This document shows positions 62,303 through 64,000 of a DNA stretch of 64,000 nucleotides, piece by piece; the stretch's first letter is position 1; every line of letters begins with the position of its first letter. Source of the stretch: Campylobacterota bacterium (lineage in GTDB: Bacteria; Campylobacterota; Campylobacteria; Campylobacterales; Thiovulaceae); assembly GCA_030152305.1 (NCBI GenBank), contig JASKOM010000002.1, positions 124,001 through 188,000 on the forward strand, given 5' to 3'. Under the pieces are notes generated by a model, which saw only the letters and a list, made by a program, of their open reading frames with translations, ran no database searches and was not told the origin of the DNA. Position numbers and translations under genes: made by a program.

Positions 62303-62698
62303 CTACCAAATTGTGCATAAAACTTCGCCACCAACACCTAAAGAATGTGCTTGATCATTATCAATTACACCTTTTGATGTTGAAACAACGATTGTTCCAT
62401 AACCATTTTTGAATCTTTTTATATCAGCACTTTTGCGATATACTCGTCTTCCTGGTTTAGAAACTCGTTCGATTTCGTTAATAACTGTGTAACCTTTATC
62501 GTTATATTTTAATACAACTTTTATAAATTTTTTGTTACCATCAGCTACTACATTATAACTTTCGATATAGCCTTTAGCTTTAAAAATCTCTACAATTGCT
62601 TCAACACTTTTTGAATAGAGAAGTTGAGTATGCTCAACTCGTCTTTGTGCAGCATTGCGGATTCTTGTTAATGAATCAGAAATAAGATCATTTAACAT
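62303..62698 (-). CDS. rpsH: 30S ribosomal protein S8
   Basis: The 131-residue protein shows [20 protein letters not shown] and the C-terminal [20 protein letters not shown] with [13 protein letters not shown]. In E. coli, S8 is the translational regulator of the spc operon. It is preceded by a 103-base gap with a large inverted repeat (62745-62792). Confidence 0.99.
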   Translation of the reverse strand: MLNDLISDSLTRIRNAAQRRVEHTQLLYSKSVEAIVEIFKAKGYIESYNVVADGNKKFIKVVLKYNDKGYTVINEIERVSKPGRRVYRKSADIKRFKNGYGTIVVSTSKGVIDNDQAHSLGVGGEVLCTIW

Positions 62699-62744
62699 AT
62701 ATTTTTGTCTCTTTCAAAATTATTTAGAATTTTATATGCAAGAT

Positions 62745-62792
62745 ATCCCATTAATTATAAAAATATTACAAGAGTAATAAAATTAATGGGAT
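62745..62792 (-). promoter_or_regulatory. Long inverted repeat between rpsN and rpsH
   Basis: ATCCCATTAATT (62745-62756) and AATTAATGGGAT (62781-62792) pair perfectly over 12 bp with a 24-base AT-rich loop. It lies in the only sizeable gap (103 bp) of this otherwise compact operon. A T-run does not follow directly. It could be an RNA processing, attenuation or S8-feedback site; this is inference. Confidence 0.55.
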
Positions 62793-62801
62793 TAGTTGAT
62801 A

Positions 62802-62987
62802 CTACCAACTAGACTTTCTGACACCTGGAATTAATCCTTCGTTTGCCATTTTTCTGAAACAAATTCTGCAGATACCGAAATCTCTCATAACAGAGTGAGG
62901 TCGTCCGCAAATTTTGCATCGTGTATAAGCTCTAGTTGAAAATTTTGGCTCTCTGTTAGCCTTATTAATCATAGATTTTTTAGCCAT
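62802..62987 (-). CDS. rpsN: 30S ribosomal protein S14, zinc-binding type
   Basis: The 61-residue protein carries the zinc ribbon [20 protein letters not shown], so it is the short C+ (type Z) form. It starts [20 protein letters not shown] and ends [11 protein letters not shown]. Its start overlaps the rplE stop by 8 bases, so the two are translationally coupled. Confidence 0.99.
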   Translation of the reverse strand: MAKKSMINKANREPKFSTRAYTRCKICGRPHSVMRDFGICRICFRKMANEGLIPGVRKSSW

Positions 62988-63537
62988 TATTTTTAGCCTT
63001 TACAAAAGGTAAGCCGATTTTTTCAAGTAATGCAAGAGCATCTTTATCATTTTCAGCTGTTGTTACAACTGTGATATTCATACCATGAATTTGCATTACA
63101 TCATCATATTTAATTTCAGGAAAAATAAGTTGTTCTGTTAGACCAAAATTATAATTGCCTCGACCGTCAAAACCATTTCGAGGAATACCTCTAAAGTCTT
63201 TAACTCGTGGAAGAGCAACATTAATTAATTTATCTAAAAATTCGAACATATTATGTCCTCGTAAAGTAACTTTAACTCCAGTTACCATACCTTCTCTAAC
63301 TTTAAAGCCTGCAACTGATTTTTTCGCAACAACTGTTAAAGCTTTTTGTCCAGATAATTTAGAAATGGTATCAACAACATTGTCGAGCATTTTTTTATCT
63401 TTCATTGCAAAACCTGTTCCAACAGATATTACAACTTTTTCTACAGCTGGAATCAACATTTTGTTAGGAATATTTAATTCAGATTCTAATTGAGCTTTGA
63501 TTTCGTTTTGATATCTAATTTTTAATCTTGAAGCCAT
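62980..63537 (-). CDS. rplE: 50S ribosomal protein L5
   Basis: The 185-residue protein has [40 protein letters not shown] and [20 protein letters not shown], all L5 blocks. L5 binds 5S rRNA and contacts the P-site tRNA. It lies three bases after rplX. Confidence 0.99.
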   Translation of the reverse strand: MASRLKIRYQNEIKAQLESELNIPNKMLIPAVEKVVISVGTGFAMKDKKMLDNVVDTISKLSGQKALTVVAKKSVAGFKVREGMVTGVKVTLRGHNMFEFLDKLINVALPRVKDFRGIPRNGFDGRGNYNFGLTEQLIFPEIKYDDVMQIHGMNITVVTTAENDKDALALLEKIGLPFVKAKNNG

Positions 63538-63540
63538 TTA

Positions 63541-63774
63541 TTACTCCTCAATCTTTTTAACATTTGAGATATCAATAGGCATTTCGATCATCTCAAAACC
63601 ACCTTCTTGATTTTTATCACTAGGTTTTACAGCTTTTTTTGCTAATTTGACACCTTCAACAATTAATTGTCTTGTTTTTGGCATAGCCGTAATAACTTTA
63701 GCAATTTTGCCTTTGTCATCACCAGCAATTACTTTAACTGTATCACCTTTTTTTATTTTTAGTTTATTTTTCAT
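63541..63774 (-). CDS. rplX: 50S ribosomal protein L24
   Basis: The 77-residue protein shows the KOW motif in [20 protein letters not shown] and [21 protein letters not shown]24 is an early assembly protein of the large subunit. It is slightly shorter than the E. coli protein (104 residues), as usual in this phylum. It lies three bases after rplN. Confidence 0.98.
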   Translation of the reverse strand: MKNKLKIKKGDTVKVIAGDDKGKIAKVITAMPKTRQLIVEGVKLAKKAVKPSDKNQEGGFEMIEMPIDISNVKKIEE

Positions 63775-63777
63775 TAA

Positions 63778-64000
63778 TTATAAAACCTCTGGAGCAAGTG
63801 AAACAATTTTCATAAAGTTAGCATGTCGAACTTCTCTACCAACAGGACCAAAAATACGAGTTCCAATTGGTTCTCTTTTAGCATCTAATAAAACAGCTGC
63901 ATTATCATCGAATCTGATTAAAGAACCATTTTCTCGTTGAACTTCTTTATGAGTTCTAACAACAACAGCTTTTACGACCTGACCTTGTTTAACTTTACCA
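63778..64000 (-). CDS. rplN: 50S ribosomal protein L14 (C-terminal part, cut by window edge)
   Basis: The frame enters from the right edge and ends at the TAA at 63778. The visible 73 residues include [40 protein letters not shown] and [19 protein letters not shown], the C-terminal half of L14 (about 122 residues in full). It fits the order rplN-rplX-rplE. Confidence 0.98.
   Translation of the reverse strand, partial: GKVKQGQVVKAVVVRTHKEVQRENGSLIRFDDNAAVLLDAKREPIGTRIFGPVGREVRHANFMKIVSLAPEVL

Overview
The window is an AT-rich (roughly 28-30% G+C by eye) piece of a bacterial chromosome, most probably from the Campylobacterota (epsilonproteobacteria). The evidence is a canonical S10/spc-type ribosomal operon with secY-map-infA, an epsilon-style rpoD with a long acidic insert, HisIE, PurT, a TorD/ferredoxin pair, an octaheme Hao-type cytochrome with an NrfC/NrfD-like quinol module, and several envelope proteins without recognisable families. 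The genus is not clear. Arginine is encoded largely by CGA, which is unusual for such an AT-rich genome.

Layout. 1-12.5 kb is a defence and regulator island: a Type III Mod/Res pair (Res has a one-base frameshift before its nuclease ExK motif), a single-chain Type IIG restriction-methyltransferase, and repeated cassettes. Each cassette carries a small XRE regulator, then a phage-antirepressor-like protein with a variable DNA-binding N-terminus (Bro-N, KilA-N or an antirepressor/T5orf172 type) and a nearly constant C-terminal domain. A decayed cassette with a Rha-type N-terminus lies at 37.3-38.4 kb. A 20-bp element recurs upstream of all four XRE genes and of mod. 12.7-31.8 kb is mainly housekeeping: metY, an epimerase, fabI, rlmH, dusB, purT, tRNA-Gln, tRNA-fMet, rpoD, surface-sugar gene remnants, TorD/ferredoxin, a lipoprotein, hisIE and a TauE-type permease. 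32.1-36.5 kb encodes a periplasmic electron-transfer system: tetraheme cytochrome, Tat-type 4x[4Fe-4S] protein, NrfD-type quinol subunit and octaheme Hao-like enzyme. 38.4-43.8 kb is accessory: a PKD/DUF1566 lipoprotein split by an amber codon, and an Rpn/PD-(D/E)XK gene whose 3' end is tandemly repeated into two extra small ORFs. 43.8-58.1 kb holds a UvrD-like helicase, a ParA-like ATPase, an SBP-histidine kinase hybrid, mnmE, and an ExeA/MshM-like ATPase next to a 2069-residue repeat protein with one membrane span. 58.2-64 kb is the ribosomal protein operon (infA to rplN, all on the minus strand).

The most striking signal is not a gene. The word CGATGAGGT (core GATGAGGT) or its complement occurs 41 times by hand count, where chance predicts about one. 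It is balanced between strands, occurs in all reading frames and in genes of unrelated function, and is absent from the last 7 kb. Once it forms an inverted pair that makes a terminator behind metY. This is the behaviour of a DNA uptake signal (as in Neisseria and Haemophilus). I know of no such word in the Campylobacterota.
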